Origin: Brevundimonas sp.
GTDB taxonomy: Bacteria; Pseudomonadota; Alphaproteobacteria; Caulobacterales; Caulobacteraceae
Direction of reading: 5' to 3'
Assembly: GCF_030682035.1 (NCBI RefSeq)
Contig: NZ_JAUXQZ010000014.1
Span: forward strand, 1-64,000
DNA length: 64,000 nt
Shown here: positions 34,349 through 43,995 of the stretch, in pieces
How positions within the stretch are numbered: the stretch's first letter is position 1
How the letters are laid out: each line of letters starts with the position of its first letter
Notes under the pieces: model-generated
What the model was told of the DNA's origin: nothing
The model's database searches: none
What the model saw: only the letters and a program-made list of their open reading frames with translations
Made by a program: the position numbers and the translations under genes

Positions 34349-36799
34349 ATGACCAGATCGTCCCTGAGCGAGCGCGACATCTGCTCGAAGTTTATCACCC
34401 CTGCCCTCACCGGTGCGGGCTGGGACCTGCTGACTCAAATCCGGGAGGAGGTCGGTTTCACCAAGGGCCGCATCATCGTGCGGGGCAAGCTGGTCACCCG
34501 GGGCAAGGCCAAGCGCGCGGACTACGTTCTCTACTACAAGCCGAACCTGCCGATCGCGTTGATCGAGGCGAAGGACAACAAGCACAGCGTCGGCGATGGC
34601 ATCCAGCAGGCTCTGGCCTATGCCGAAACGCTGGACATCCCCTACGTCTTCTCGTCGAACGGCGACGGCTTCGTCTTCCATGACCGGACCGGCGTCAGTG
34701 CCGAACGGGAAACGACCCTTTCGCTCGCCGACTTCCCCTCGCCGGCGGACCTCTGGGCACGCTACACGGCCTGGAAGAACCTGACGCCCGAAGCCGAGCA
34801 GATGGTGCTTCAGGACTACTTCGACGACGGCAGCGGGAAGGCCCCACGCTATTATCAGGTCAATGCCGTCAACGCGGCGATCGAGGCCATCGCCAAGGGC
34901 AAGGACCGCGTCCTGCTCGTGATGGCGACCGGCACCGGCAAGACCTACACGGCGTTCCAGATCATCTGGCGGCTGTGGAAGGCGAAGCGGAAGAAGCGCA
35001 TCCTGTTTCTCGCCGACCGCAACATCCTGGTCGATCAGACGATGGTCAACGACTTCAGGCCATTCGGTCCCGCGATGGCGAAGCTGTCGACCAAGTCGAA
35101 GACCATTGAGCGGGCGGACGGCACCGAGGTCGATCTTCCCCTGGCGATGGACCGCAAGCGCCGTATCGACACGGCCTTCGAGATCTACCTTGGCCTCTAT
35201 CAGGCGATCACCGGTCCCGAGGATGCGAAAAAGCTCTACCGGGAGTTCTCGCCCGACTTCTTCGATCTCATCGTGGTGGACGAGTGCCATCGCGGCAGCG
35301 CGGCCGCTGACTCGGCGTGGCGGGAAATCCTCGACCACTTCGCCTCGGCGACCCAGATCGGCCTGACCGCGACGCCGAAGGAAACCGAATACGCCTCGAA
35401 CAGCGCCTATTTCGGCGAGCCGGTCTACACCTACTCCCTGAAGCAGGGGATCAGCGACGGCTTCCTCGCTCCCTACAAGGTCATCAAGGTCCACATCGAC
35501 CGGGACGTCGAAGGCTACCGCCCCGAGCAGGGTGCGACCGACCGGGACGGCGAGGAGATCGACGACCGCATCTACAACACCAAGGACTTCGACCGCACCC
35601 TGGTGCTGGATGAGCGCACCAAACTGGTCGCGCGCCGGGTGACCGAGTTCCTCAAGGAAAGCGGTGACCGGTTCCAGAAGACGATGCTCTTCTGTGTCGA
35701 CGAAGAGCACGCTGATCGCATGCGCCGGGCCCTGATCAACGAGAACACAGACCTCGTCGATCAGAACGCCAAATACGTCATGCGCATCACCGGCAGCGAC
35801 GCTGAGGGCCAGGCCCAGCTCGGAAACTTCATCGATCCGGAGTCGCGCTACCCGGTCCTCGTCACGACCTCGCGCCTGCTCTCGACGGGGGTGGATGCCC
35901 AGACCTGCCGGCTGATCGTGCTGGACCGTGCGGTAGGTTCCATGACCGAGTTCAAGCAGATCGTCGGCCGGGGCACTCGGGTCCACGAGGACACTCGGAA
36001 ATACTATTTCACCCTGATGGATTTCCGGGGCGCGACCAACCACTTCGCCGACCCGGATTTCGATGGCGAGCCGGTCCAGATTTATGAGCCAGGGGAGTTT
36101 GATCCGATCACGCCACCCGAGGATGTGGTCATCAGCGAAGACGGAGAGGACGCCGTCCCCCCGGTTCCGGGACCGGATGAGACCGTCGTCGATACGCCCG
36201 ACATCACCCTGACCGATGGTTTCGGTGAGAAGCAGAAGAAGGTCTACGTGGACGGGGTCGCCGTCTCGGTGGTTTCGGAACGGATCGAGTATCTCGACGC
36301 CAACGGCAAGCTGGTCACCGAGAGCCTGCGCGACTTCACCCGCAACACGCTCCGCAAACGATACGTGTCGCTCGACGCCTTCCTGCGGCGCTGGAACGAG
36401 GTCGACCGCAAGCAGGCGATCATCGACGAACTGGCCGACGAAGGACTACCCTTGGAAGTGCTGAGCGACCTCGCCGGCAAGGACCTCGACCCCTTTGACC
36501 TGATCTGCCACGTCGCCTTCGACCAGCCGCCACTGACCCGTCAGGAGCGTGCTGACAGCGTCCGCAAGCGCGATGTGTTCACCCGCTACGGACCGGAGGC
36601 GCGCGCGGTGCTGGAAGCCCTCCTGACCAAATACGAGGACGAGGGACTTCTGAACCTGGACGATGTCCAGGTGCTGAAAATCGCTCCCTTCGACCGCATG
36701 GGAACGGCCTTGCAGTTGGTGAAGGCGTTCGGCGGGCGCCCGGGCTATGAACGCGCCGTCCACGACCTTCAGTCCGAACTTTACGGGAAGTCCGCCTAG
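34349..36799 (+). CDS. hsdR: Type I restriction enzyme R subunit
   Basis: The motor and nuclease subunit of a type I restriction enzyme, 816 residues. The nuclease centre is at ADYVLYYKPNLPIALIEAKD (Asp58, Glu73, Lys75). The superfamily-2 translocase has VMATGTGKTYTAF (Walker A, about 193-199), VVDECHRGS (DECH box, 311-314), and GLTATPKETE. GRGTRVHEDTRKYY (motif VI) lies near 545. It resembles the EcoEI-like branch. hsdM follows three bases later, so R-M-S-X form one operon. Confidence 0.95.
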   Translation: MTRSSLSERDICSKFITPALTGAGWDLLTQIREEVGFTKGRIIVRGKLVTRGKAKRADYVLYYKPNLPIALIEAKDNKHSVGDGIQQALAYAETLDIPYVFSSNGDGFVFHDRTGVSAERETTLSLADFPSPADLWARYTAWKNLTPEAEQMVLQDYFDDGSGKAPRYYQVNAVNAAIEAIAKGKDRVLLVMATGTGKTYTAFQIIWRLWKAKRKKRILFLADRNILVDQTMVNDFRPFGPAMAKLSTKSKTIERADGTEVDLPLAMDRKRRIDTAFEIYLGLYQAITGPEDAKKLYREFSPDFFDLIVVDECHRGSAAADSAWREILDHFASATQIGLTATPKETEYASNSAYFGEPVYTYSLKQGISDGFLAPYKVIKVHIDRDVEGYRPEQGATDRDGEEIDDRIYNTKDFDRTLVLDERTKLVARRVTEFLKESGDRFQKTMLFCVDEEHADRMRRALINENTDLVDQNAKYVMRITGSDAEGQAQLGNFIDPESRYPVLVTTSRLLSTGVDAQTCRLIVLDRAVGSMTEFKQIVGRGTRVHEDTRKYYFTLMDFRGATNHFADPDFDGEPVQIYEPGEFDPITPPEDVVISEDGEDAVPPVPGPDETVVDTPDITLTDGFGEKQKKVYVDGVAVSVVSERIEYLDANGKLVTESLRDFTRNTLRKRYVSLDAFLRRWNEVDRKQAIIDELADEGLPLEVLSDLAGKDLDPFDLICHVAFDQPPLTRQERADSVRKRDVFTRYGPEARAVLEALLTKYEDEGLLNLDDVQVLKIAPFDRMGTALQLVKAFGGRPGYERAVHDLQSELYGKSA

Positions 36800-36802
36800 T
36801 TC

Positions 36803-38260
36803 ATGTCAGTTCGCACCCTCGTCAAATCCATCCAGGACATCATGCGCAAGGATGTCGGCGTCGATGGCGACGCCCAGCGCGTGGGCCAGCTGTGCTGGAT
36901 GTTCTTCCTCAAAATCATCGACGACCAGGACCAGGAGCTGGAACTGCTCCGCGACGACTACCGTTCGCCCATACCCGATCACCTGCGCTGGTCCGCCTGG
37001 GCCGCCGACCCGGAAGGTCTGACGGGCGAGGCGCTGATCGACTTCGTCAACGAGAGCCTCTTCCCGAGCCTGAAGTCCCTGCCGCTCAGCGGCCTGCCCG
37101 GGGATCGCGCCCGTGTGGTCCGGGGCGTGTTCGAGGATGCCTACAACTACATGAAGTCCGGTCAGCTGCTTCGGCAGGTGGTCAACAAGATCAACGAGGT
37201 TGATTTCAACGATCTGGCCGAACGTCAGCATTTCGGCGACGTCTACGAGCAGCTGCTGAACGACCTCCAGAACGCCGGGAACTCCGGGGAATATTACACG
37301 CCTCGCGCCGTGACCGCCTTCATGGTCGACCGCATCGACCCCAAGCCCGGCGAGGTCCTGCTCGACCCCGCGTGCGGAACCGGCGGCTTCCTGACCTGCT
37401 CAATCCGACACATGCGCGAGCGTTATGTGAAGCGGCCCGAGGACGAGCAAGAGATGCAAGGGGCACTGCGAGCGGTCGAGAAGAAGCCCCTCCCGCACAT
37501 GCTGGCGACCACCAACATGCTCCTGCACAGTGTCGAAGATCCCAGCTTCGTCCGCCACGACAACACCTTGGCGCGGCCCTACATCAGCTACGGCCAAGCT
37601 GATCGGGTCGACATCGTCCTGACCAATCCGCCCTTCGGCGGCAAGGAAGAAGACGGGATCGAGAGCAACTTTCCGAAGCATTTTCAGACCCGCGAAACCG
37701 CCGATCTGTTCCTGGCGCTGATCATCCGTCTACTGAAGCCAGGCGGTCGGGCGGCGGTCGTGCTGCCCGACGGCTCCCTGTTCGGCGAGGGGGTCAAGAC
37801 CCGGCTCAAGGAGGCGCTGATGGAGGAGTGCAACCTGCACACCATCGTCCGCCTGCCCAACAGCGTCTTCCGCCCCTACGCCTCGATCGGCACCAACCTG
37901 CTGTTCTTCGAGAAGGGCGAGCCGACGAGGGACATCTGGTTCTACGAACATCAGGTGCCTGCGGGTCAGAAAGCCTATTCGATGACCAAGCCTATTCGGC
38001 TGGAGCATCTTCAGGGCTGTATTGATTGGTGGGGCGGCGGCGACCGCCAGGGCCGCGAGGAGACGCCGCAGGCTTGGAAGGTGAGCGCCGGAGAGGTGAA
38101 GGCGCGTGGCTACAATCTCGACGTCAAGAACCCTCACAGCGTTGCTGACGAACATGGCGACCCGGAAACGCTTTTGGCGGACCTGGTCGCCGCCGAGGCT
38201 GAGACCGACCATTTGCGGGAGGAGTTGAAAAGCATTTTGCTCGGAGCGCTCACCCGATGA
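36803..38260 (+). CDS. hsdM: Type I restriction enzyme M subunit
   Basis: The N6-adenine DNA methyltransferase subunit, 485 residues. The N-terminal helical domain has GVDGDAQRVGQLCWMFFLKI. The SAM-binding motifs are GEYYTPRAVTAFMVDRIDPK and DPACGTGGFLTCSIRHM. The catalytic motif is NPPFGGKEEDG, and the set ends with PGGRAAVVLPDGSLFGEGV. It is complete. Its stop overlaps the hsdS start by four bases. Confidence 0.96.
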   Translation: MSVRTLVKSIQDIMRKDVGVDGDAQRVGQLCWMFFLKIIDDQDQELELLRDDYRSPIPDHLRWSAWAADPEGLTGEALIDFVNESLFPSLKSLPLSGLPGDRARVVRGVFEDAYNYMKSGQLLRQVVNKINEVDFNDLAERQHFGDVYEQLLNDLQNAGNSGEYYTPRAVTAFMVDRIDPKPGEVLLDPACGTGGFLTCSIRHMRERYVKRPEDEQEMQGALRAVEKKPLPHMLATTNMLLHSVEDPSFVRHDNTLARPYISYGQADRVDIVLTNPPFGGKEEDGIESNFPKHFQTRETADLFLALIIRLLKPGGRAAVVLPDGSLFGEGVKTRLKEALMEECNLHTIVRLPNSVFRPYASIGTNLLFFEKGEPTRDIWFYEHQVPAGQKAYSMTKPIRLEHLQGCIDWWGGGDRQGREETPQAWKVSAGEVKARGYNLDVKNPHSVADEHGDPETLLADLVAAEAETDHLREELKSILLGALTR

Positions 38261-39915
38261 ATGCGGACCACGTTGATCGAGTTGTAGCGTTGATCGGCGA
38301 CGGACCGGGGTCGATCCGTGGCCTTCGGAGACTGGCAGTCGGTCTGGCGGTTGGTGGAAAGTTGGGCGGCGGAGATCATGACGCCGATTTTCAGGCCGTT
38401 ACGGAGGCGCTGCACCGGTCGCCGGAGGGCAAGTTTGACCAATGGTCGGTGGCCACTGATGATCTGCCTGCCTCGCTCGGAAGACCGGAACACTTCGTGC
38501 GCCTCGGCACCGTCGCGCGGATTGAAAAAGGCCGCACCGGCATTCAGGCCGCCGCTCCCGGACCCTACCCGTTGGTCGTTACCGCGGAGCATCGGCAGTC
38601 ATGCGATCACTTTGACTTTGACGGCGCGGCGGCGATCGTTCCCCTAGTTTCCTCTGCCGGCCACGGGAAAGCGAGCCTCCAACGGCTCCATTACCAAGAA
38701 GGTCGGTTCGCGCTGGGCACTATCTTGGCGGCGATCTTTCCAAAGGATCCTCAGCGTTTCTCAGCAAGGTTTCTGTTCGAATACCTCTCTGCGTTCAAAG
38801 ACGACCTCTTGGTATCAAGGATGCTCGGAACCGCGAATGTCACGCTGACGATCGCCAAGCTCTCTGACGTTCCGATCCCGTCGATTGCAGCCGCTGTTCA
38901 GGCTCGGGTCGATCAAATCATGGGTCTGTGTGACCGGCTGGAGGCGGCCCGCACTGCGCGCGAAGCCACTCGCGACCGGCTGACCGCAGCCAGCCTAGCC
39001 CGCCTGAGCGCGTCCGACATGGAGCCAAAGGACTTCCTCACCCAAGCCCGCTCTGTCGTTGCCACTCTTCCAGCACTCACCACGCGTCCCGACCAGATCA
39101 AACCCCTCCGCCAGACCATCCTCAACCTCGCCGCTGGCGGCAAGCTGGTGGGCCAGGACCCGACCGACGAACCAGCCTCGGAGTTGTTGGAGCGGATTAC
39201 ATCAGCAAGAGCCGCCATGAAGGGGAACAAGGGTCATCGGAACAAGGATCAAGTAATTTCAATTGTGCCTTCGAGCGTAGCTATTCCGCACCGCTGGGAG
39301 TCAGTCCGATTGGACGCCATTTCCACTTTCGAAAATGGTGACCGAAGTTCAAATTACCCGAGTGGGCCTGACCTCAAATCCGACGGCATTCCCTTTTTCA
39401 GCACGAAGAACCTCTCGGATCACCGACTTGGCTTCGCCAATTTGGAATTCATAAGTCCTGCGAAGTTCAGTTCTCTACGTAGCGGGAAGCTTAAAGATCT
39501 GGATATTCTCATCACTCTTCGCGGGTCGGTCGGTAAATTTGGTTTGTTCAAGGCGTCCGAAAATATCACTACGGGCTTCATAAATGCCCAGCTGCTTATC
39601 ATTCGCTGCCTTGACCCAGAGATCGTCCCCTACCTCGTGACTTGCATGCAGTCGGAAGTTTTTGATCGACAGATCGCTCAACTCTCAAGTGGTGCCGCCA
39701 CACCACAGCTATCGGCTGGAAAGCTCGCTGAAGCGCTGATCCCCCTCCCACCTGTCGCCGAGCAGCGGCGCATCGTAGCCAAGGTCGATGCCCTCATGGC
39801 CCTTTGCGACCGGCTGGAGGCCGCCCTCACTGCTACCGACACGAGCCGCGCCCGACTCCTCGACGCCCTCCTTCAGGACGCTCTTAATACCCGGCCGCTC
39901 GAGGAGGCCGCCTGA
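38257..39915 (+). CDS. hsdS: Type I restriction enzyme S subunit
   Basis: The specificity subunit, 552 residues, with two target-recognition domains separated by repeated conserved helices. The first conserved region is IPSIAAAVQARVDQIMGLCD, followed by RLEAARTAREATRDRLTAAS. The second is IPLPPVAEQRRIVAKVDALM, followed by ALCDRLEAALTATDTSRARL. The target sequence cannot be read from the protein. It overlaps the fourth gene of the operon at position 39915. Confidence 0.93.
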   Translation: MNADHVDRVVALIGDGPGSIRGLRRLAVGLAVGGKLGGGDHDADFQAVTEALHRSPEGKFDQWSVATDDLPASLGRPEHFVRLGTVARIEKGRTGIQAAAPGPYPLVVTAEHRQSCDHFDFDGAAAIVPLVSSAGHGKASLQRLHYQEGRFALGTILAAIFPKDPQRFSARFLFEYLSAFKDDLLVSRMLGTANVTLTIAKLSDVPIPSIAAAVQARVDQIMGLCDRLEAARTAREATRDRLTAASLARLSASDMEPKDFLTQARSVVATLPALTTRPDQIKPLRQTILNLAAGGKLVGQDPTDEPASELLERITSARAAMKGNKGHRNKDQVISIVPSSVAIPHRWESVRLDAISTFENGDRSSNYPSGPDLKSDGIPFFSTKNLSDHRLGFANLEFISPAKFSSLRSGKLKDLDILITLRGSVGKFGLFKASENITTGFINAQLLIIRCLDPEIVPYLVTCMQSEVFDRQIAQLSSGAATPQLSAGKLAEALIPLPPVAEQRRIVAKVDALMALCDRLEAALTATDTSRARLLDALLQDALNTRPLEEAA

Positions 39916-41012
39916 TGCCCATCCGTAATGCCATCTGGACGGTCGGCAGCACCCCACGGCAACTGATCGAGGGACGCTTGCCTAGCGAGCGGGCCCTCGA
40001 GGATATGATCGTCGCCTCTCCCCGGATCCTATCCGACGAATGGATGCTGATCGGGCGTCAGGAGCGGACCGCCTCCGGGGGCTTCATCGACCTTCTTGCC
40101 GTAGCGCCCGACGGGGCCTTGGTGTTGATCGAGCTGAAGCGCGACCGCACACCGCGCGAGGTCGTCGCCCAGGCCATCGACTATGCTGTCTGGGTCGAGG
40201 AGCTTGAGGCGCAGGACATCGACGCCATCTATCGCCGCTTCTCGTCCGGTCGGGACCTCGCGGCGGACTTCCAGGCGCGGTTCGGCCAGCCGCTGGACGA
40301 GGAGACGCTGAACGAGAGCCACCAAATCGTCATCGTCGCAGCCTCTCTGGACGACAGCAGCGAGCGGATTGTCGCCTATCTGAACAAGCGCGACATCGCC
40401 ATCAATGTGCTGTGCTTCCAGGTGTTCGACCATGGCGACCAGCAGCTCCTCAGCCGTGCCTGGCTGCTGGATCCGGTCCACACCCAGGTCAGCGCCGCAG
40501 CCGCCCCCAAGGCGCGTGGCCTGCGCGAGAGTGAGCCCTGGAACGGCGAGTTCTACGCCTCCTTCGGTCTGGGGAACGATCGGCGATCGTGGGAGGAGGC
40601 CCGGCGCTATGGCTTCATCAGCGCCGGCGGCGGGAGTTGGTATAGCAACACGCTCAACCTTCTGAACGTCGGAGACCGCATCTGGGTGAAGTCCCCGGGC
40701 CACGGCTTTGTCGGCATGGGGGAGGTGACGGGACGTCCGCAGCCGTCCGTCGAGTTCCAAGTCACGACGCCGGAAGGCCAACGCCCCGCGCTCGATGTTC
40801 TGACCGAGGGTAACTACCACCGGGCGGTCGCCGACGACCCTGAACGCAGCGAGTATTTCGTGCCGGTTCGGTGGATCCATACGGTCCCGCTCGAACAGGC
40901 CGTCAACGAGATCGGTCTGTTCGGGAACCAGAACACCGTCTGCAAGCCGACGACGCCAAAATGGCGGACCACCGTCGAGCGTTTGAAGGAGCGGTGGCCG
41001 GAGACGGCCTAG
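39915..41012 (+). CDS. NucS-like nuclease fused to an EVE/PUA-like domain
   Basis: A 365-residue protein, fourth in the restriction operon, whose start shares one base with the hsdS stop. Residues 1-190 carry a PD-(D/E)XK nuclease of the NucS/DUF91 type: SGGFIDLLAVAPDGALVLIE and LKRDRTPREVVAQAIDYAVW, with the Asp, Glu and Lys of the centre. Residues about 205-345 read GEFYASFGLGNDRRSWEEAR, then YGFISAGGG and NVGDRIWVKSPGHGFVGMGE, a PUA/EVE-like fold known to read modified bases or RNA. It may be a modified-DNA-dependent nuclease that complements the type I enzyme. Confidence 0.75.
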   Translation: MPIRNAIWTVGSTPRQLIEGRLPSERALEDMIVASPRILSDEWMLIGRQERTASGGFIDLLAVAPDGALVLIELKRDRTPREVVAQAIDYAVWVEELEAQDIDAIYRRFSSGRDLAADFQARFGQPLDEETLNESHQIVIVAASLDDSSERIVAYLNKRDIAINVLCFQVFDHGDQQLLSRAWLLDPVHTQVSAAAAPKARGLRESEPWNGEFYASFGLGNDRRSWEEARRYGFISAGGGSWYSNTLNLLNVGDRIWVKSPGHGFVGMGEVTGRPQPSVEFQVTTPEGQRPALDVLTEGNYHRAVADDPERSEYFVPVRWIHTVPLEQAVNEIGLFGNQNTVCKPTTPKWRTTVERLKERWPETA

Positions 41013-41201
41013 CTGCGGGCTCTGACCGACCGCTCGGACCGCGTTCGCTTGCGGCAGGCCGCCTTGCCCATATCGCACCCTATGGGCGGCCGGCGTTGCG
41101 GAGATTAGAGGCTCCAATCTCCGCACCACACGCAGAGACTGCAGTCATTCGTAACGGCAAGTACCGGGTTTCGTCGTCTCTCACCGAAGCGCGGTGAAGG
41201 G

Positions 41202-41632
41202 TCAGCCAAGCACGGCTTGTTGTCGCCCGACCTCGTCGAGGTCGTAGCCAAAGGTTTCACACATGCTCGGGATAATCTCTGCCAGCGAAGGCATGTCAGC
41301 CGAGGGCATGAAGGCGTCCGTCACGGCAATGATCCGGGTTCCGTCGAACGTCACCTTGGCGTGGAACGGCTTGAAGCCGACGTAGCCGCCCATTCGGATC
41401 CTGCCGTTGTAGAGACGGCAATAGCGCTTCTCGGACGCGACCCCGGTGGCGTTGAAGGTCGCCACTTGAACAGGACGCTGGTGGGATCGATGAGGTCAGT
41501 CCTGACGAAGTTCGCAACAATCGAACTCTCGTCGGCGGTCAACTCGCGTCGGTCACTGACCTGAGCGGCCTCAACAGAGTCTAGCGGCGGGTGGATCTCG
41601 ACCTCTCCGCCAACCAAGGCGACGGACCACAA
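41202..41632 (-). pseudogene. Hypothetical protein, probably one gene split by a frameshift
   Basis: The 3' part (41202-41465, GTG start, 87 residues: ATFNATGVASEKRYCRLYNG and GGYVGFKPFHAKVTFDG) is a coherent protein of unknown family. The 5' part in another frame (starting TTG at 41632, WSVALVGGEVEIHPPLDSVE, then ADESSIVANFVRTDLIDPTS) reads smoothly up to the point where the second begins. The combined span of 431 bases is one short of a whole number of codons. A one-base deletion near 41465 is the simplest explanation. It lies 18 bases after the fur/zur stop and closes the metal operon. Confidence 0.45.
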
Positions 41633-41650
41633 AACCCCCGATCCGGCTCT

Positions 41651-42136
41651 CTATTCGCCTGTCGTCACGCGGCATGCCGGGCATCTGCCCTCAGCTTCGA
41701 TTGTGGCGCGATCAACCGAGTAACCGAGCGCAGCTGCGGCCCCTACCAGCGAAGCGACTGTAGGCGCGGAGATTTCGCGGCAGGATCCGCAACAATCGCA
41801 GATCATGAAAGCAGCCGAGTGGGCAGCCATGCCGAGGGTGCAGGCCACATAGCATTTGGATGATGAAAGCCGGTGGACGAGCCCCATCCTGTCCAAGAAA
41901 TCCAGCGCCCGATAGACGGTGGCGGGCTTTGCTATGCGTTGGTCAGTGTGGAAAGCGGCAATGAGATCATACGCCTTCTCCGGTCTGCCCGACGTCAAAA
42001 GCAGTTCGAGCACCCGGCGACGGGGTTCGGTCATTCGCTGCCCGGCGGCGCTGACCATCGCTGCGGCGGCCTGACACCCGAAAGACACCGTTTCAGAGGT
42101 CGGCGGGCGGCCGATTTCGCTATGAAGGCATGGCAC
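41651..42136 (-). CDS. Fur-family metal regulator, Zur-like
   Basis: A 161-residue Fur-type repressor. The winged helix spans about residues 35-95 (RRRVLELLLTSGRPEKAYDL, then KPATVYRALDFLDRMGLVHR). The structural zinc site is the pair ICDCCGSC and CPAC. The metal-sensing His/Cys are sparse (CTLGMAAHSAAF), which fits the Zur branch better than Fur. Embedded in a zinc/cobalt/cadmium efflux operon, it probably senses zinc. The first ~20 residues are unusual, and a later start is possible. Confidence 0.8.
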   Translation of the reverse strand: MPCLHSEIGRPPTSETVSFGCQAAAAMVSAAGQRMTEPRRRVLELLLTSGRPEKAYDLIAAFHTDQRIAKPATVYRALDFLDRMGLVHRLSSSKCYVACTLGMAAHSAAFMICDCCGSCREISAPTVASLVGAAAALGYSVDRATIEAEGRCPACRVTTGE

Positions 42137-42139
42137 GGC

Positions 42140-43048
42140 TTATCGATGCCTATCGGTGGAATGGCCTGCACCTTCCGGATCCCCACCCGGCCCAGCTTCG
42201 GTTTGCACGGTCGCGTGTTCGATGCCGTGAACCGTTTTCATCTGTTGCAGAACACTCAATCGAACAGGTTCGGCGGCCGCGCCTTCGTTTAGCGCAACAT
42301 GGACTGACCCGTTCACGTCGCCGCTGCTGATCCCCCAAAGATGCAAGTCGTGGACCTCGGCGACGCCCGGAACGGCCGCGATGGTCGCTCGGACTGCCGG
42401 AAGGGACAGACCCTTCGGCACTCCCTCCAACAGGATGTGGGTCGTGTTCCTGAGCAACGTCCAGGTTCTGGGCAGCACCCACAGCCCAATCCCGATCGCC
42501 ACCACCGGATCGACCCAGGTCCAACCGGTCAGCATGATCACCACGGCGCCGCCGATCACACCGATGGAGCCGAGCATATCCGCCCAGACCTCAAGGTAGG
42601 CGCCCTTGATGTTCAAACTGCTGTCGGCTCCCGAAGCGAGGAGGCGCATAGAGATCAGGTTCACGATCAGGCCGAATGAGGCCACGATCAACATCCCGGT
42701 GGACCCGACCGGCTCCGGGTCAAACAACCGCAAGGCACCTTCGTAGAGGACGTAGCCGGCGACCAGGAACAGCAGAACCGCGTTGAAGGCGGCGGCGAGG
42801 ATTTCGAAGCGGCGGTAGCCGAATGTTCGGAGGTCGTCCGCCGGTCGCTCGCCGATCCTGATGGCCGCGAGCGCGATGGCCAGGGCAGCGACGTCCGTGA
42901 ACATGTGTGCCGCGTCCGACAGCAGGGCTAGGCTCTTGAACACCACCGCGCCGATGACCTCGGCGACCAGAAAGGTCGTCGTCAGCGCCAACGCCCAGAT
43001 CAAGCGGCGGCTACTGGCCCCCGGGCCGTGGTCGTGACCCTTGCTCAT
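42140..43048 (-). CDS. Cation diffusion facilitator (ZitB/CzcD-like)
   Basis: A 302-residue proton-coupled exporter of divalent cations in the inner membrane. The metal site in helix 2 is LLSDAAHMFTDVAALAIALA (His-x3-Asp), matched by GAYLEVWADMLGSIGVIGGA in helix 5. The N-terminus (KGHDHGPG) is His-containing. A cytoplasmic C-terminal domain follows (EVHDLHLWGISSGDVNGSVH). It overlaps the neighbouring CDF gene by four bases (ATGA). Confidence 0.9.
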   Translation of the reverse strand: MSKGHDHGPGASSRRLIWALALTTTFLVAEVIGAVVFKSLALLSDAAHMFTDVAALAIALAAIRIGERPADDLRTFGYRRFEILAAAFNAVLLFLVAGYVLYEGALRLFDPEPVGSTGMLIVASFGLIVNLISMRLLASGADSSLNIKGAYLEVWADMLGSIGVIGGAVVIMLTGWTWVDPVVAIGIGLWVLPRTWTLLRNTTHILLEGVPKGLSLPAVRATIAAVPGVAEVHDLHLWGISSGDVNGSVHVALNEGAAAEPVRLSVLQQMKTVHGIEHATVQTEAGPGGDPEGAGHSTDRHR

Positions 43049-43995
43049 CCGTGGTCTCCATGGGTGTGACCGTGATGGCGGTCCTGTTTGGAGTGGGCCT
43101 TGACCGATGCCGGGTCACTGCTGAGGTCAGCGGTGCAGGGCTCGAGCGTGGCGTGGGCGATCGAAAAGTCGCTCTTGAGCACGGCCCGTATGCGGTTCTT
43201 GGTCAGTTCGAACGCTTTCATCGAACCCGTCGCGAGGACGATGTGCGCCTCCAGAGACCGCGTATGTTCGTCCACGCTCCAGACGTGAACGTGATGAAGA
43301 CCACTAACACCGGGCACCGTGGCGATGGCGGCTACAATCCGATCGAACTCCAGGTCGTCGGGCGTGGCCCCCATCAGGATACGGATGGTTTTCGGTAGAA
43401 GCGAAAAGCCCTGCCACAGCACATAGGCGGAGATCACCAGGGTGATGATCAGGTCGGCGACATAGAGGTCATAGAGCAGGATCAGCACGCCGGCGATTAT
43501 CACACCCACCGACGCCAGCGCATCCGAGACGTTGTGCAGGAAGGCGGCCCTGATGTTCAGGCTGTTCTTGGAACCCGCATGGACCATGACCGCAGTCGCC
43601 ACGTCGATCACAAGGGCGATGCCGGCCACGCCGATCACAATCCAGCCGTCGATCGGTTGGGGATTTATGAAGCGGGAGACAGCCTCGTAGATCAGATAGA
43701 GGCCGACGATGATCAGCGTCGTCAGATTGATCAGCGCGGCGACGACCTCGGCGCGGCCGTATCCGAAGGTCATCAGCTTGTCGGCTGGGCGGCGCCCGAT
43801 TTTCCGAGCGAAGAGGGCCAAGGCCAAAGAGGCCGCGTCATTCAGATTGTGCAGGGCGTCTGCGATGAGCGACAACGAGCCTGAAACCACGCCGCCGATG
43901 ATCTGGGCGACGGTGAGGAGCACATTGACGGCGACGGCGGCGACCAACCTGCCGTCGGGCATGTCTTCCGCGCCATGGTCGTGCCCTTGGCCCAC
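43045..43995 (-). CDS. Cation diffusion facilitator, second paralogue
   Basis: A 316-residue exporter. The helix-2 site reads LIADALHNLNDAASLALALF (His-x3-Asp) and the helix-5 site is AAFLHNVSDALASVGVIIAG, where His replaces the usual acidic residue. The C-terminus is His-rich (HSKQDRHHGHTHGDHG). These differences from its neighbour suggest another metal preference. The GTG start at 43995 (VGQGHDHGAEDM) shares one base with the DUF190 stop and has GGAGA upstream. A longer frame exists but lacks conservation. Confidence 0.88.
   Translation of the reverse strand: MGQGHDHGAEDMPDGRLVAAVAVNVLLTVAQIIGGVVSGSLSLIADALHNLNDAASLALALFARKIGRRPADKLMTFGYGRAEVVAALINLTTLIIVGLYLIYEAVSRFINPQPIDGWIVIGVAGIALVIDVATAVMVHAGSKNSLNIRAAFLHNVSDALASVGVIIAGVLILLYDLYVADLIITLVISAYVLWQGFSLLPKTIRILMGATPDDLEFDRIVAAIATVPGVSGLHHVHVWSVDEHTRSLEAHIVLATGSMKAFELTKNRIRAVLKSDFSIAHATLEPCTADLSSDPASVKAHSKQDRHHGHTHGDHG

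Noticed and set aside
33971..36043. A 690-codon open frame on the minus strand
   Set aside because: It is the antisense shadow of hsdR, whose motifs are complete on the other strand.
38318..38647. An alternative frame inside hsdS
   Set aside because: It overlaps the first target-recognition domain of hsdS and has no start-site or motif support.
32973..41012. CRISPR array or cas genes in the defence region
   Set aside because: No regularly spaced direct repeats with unique spacers and no Cas motifs were seen.
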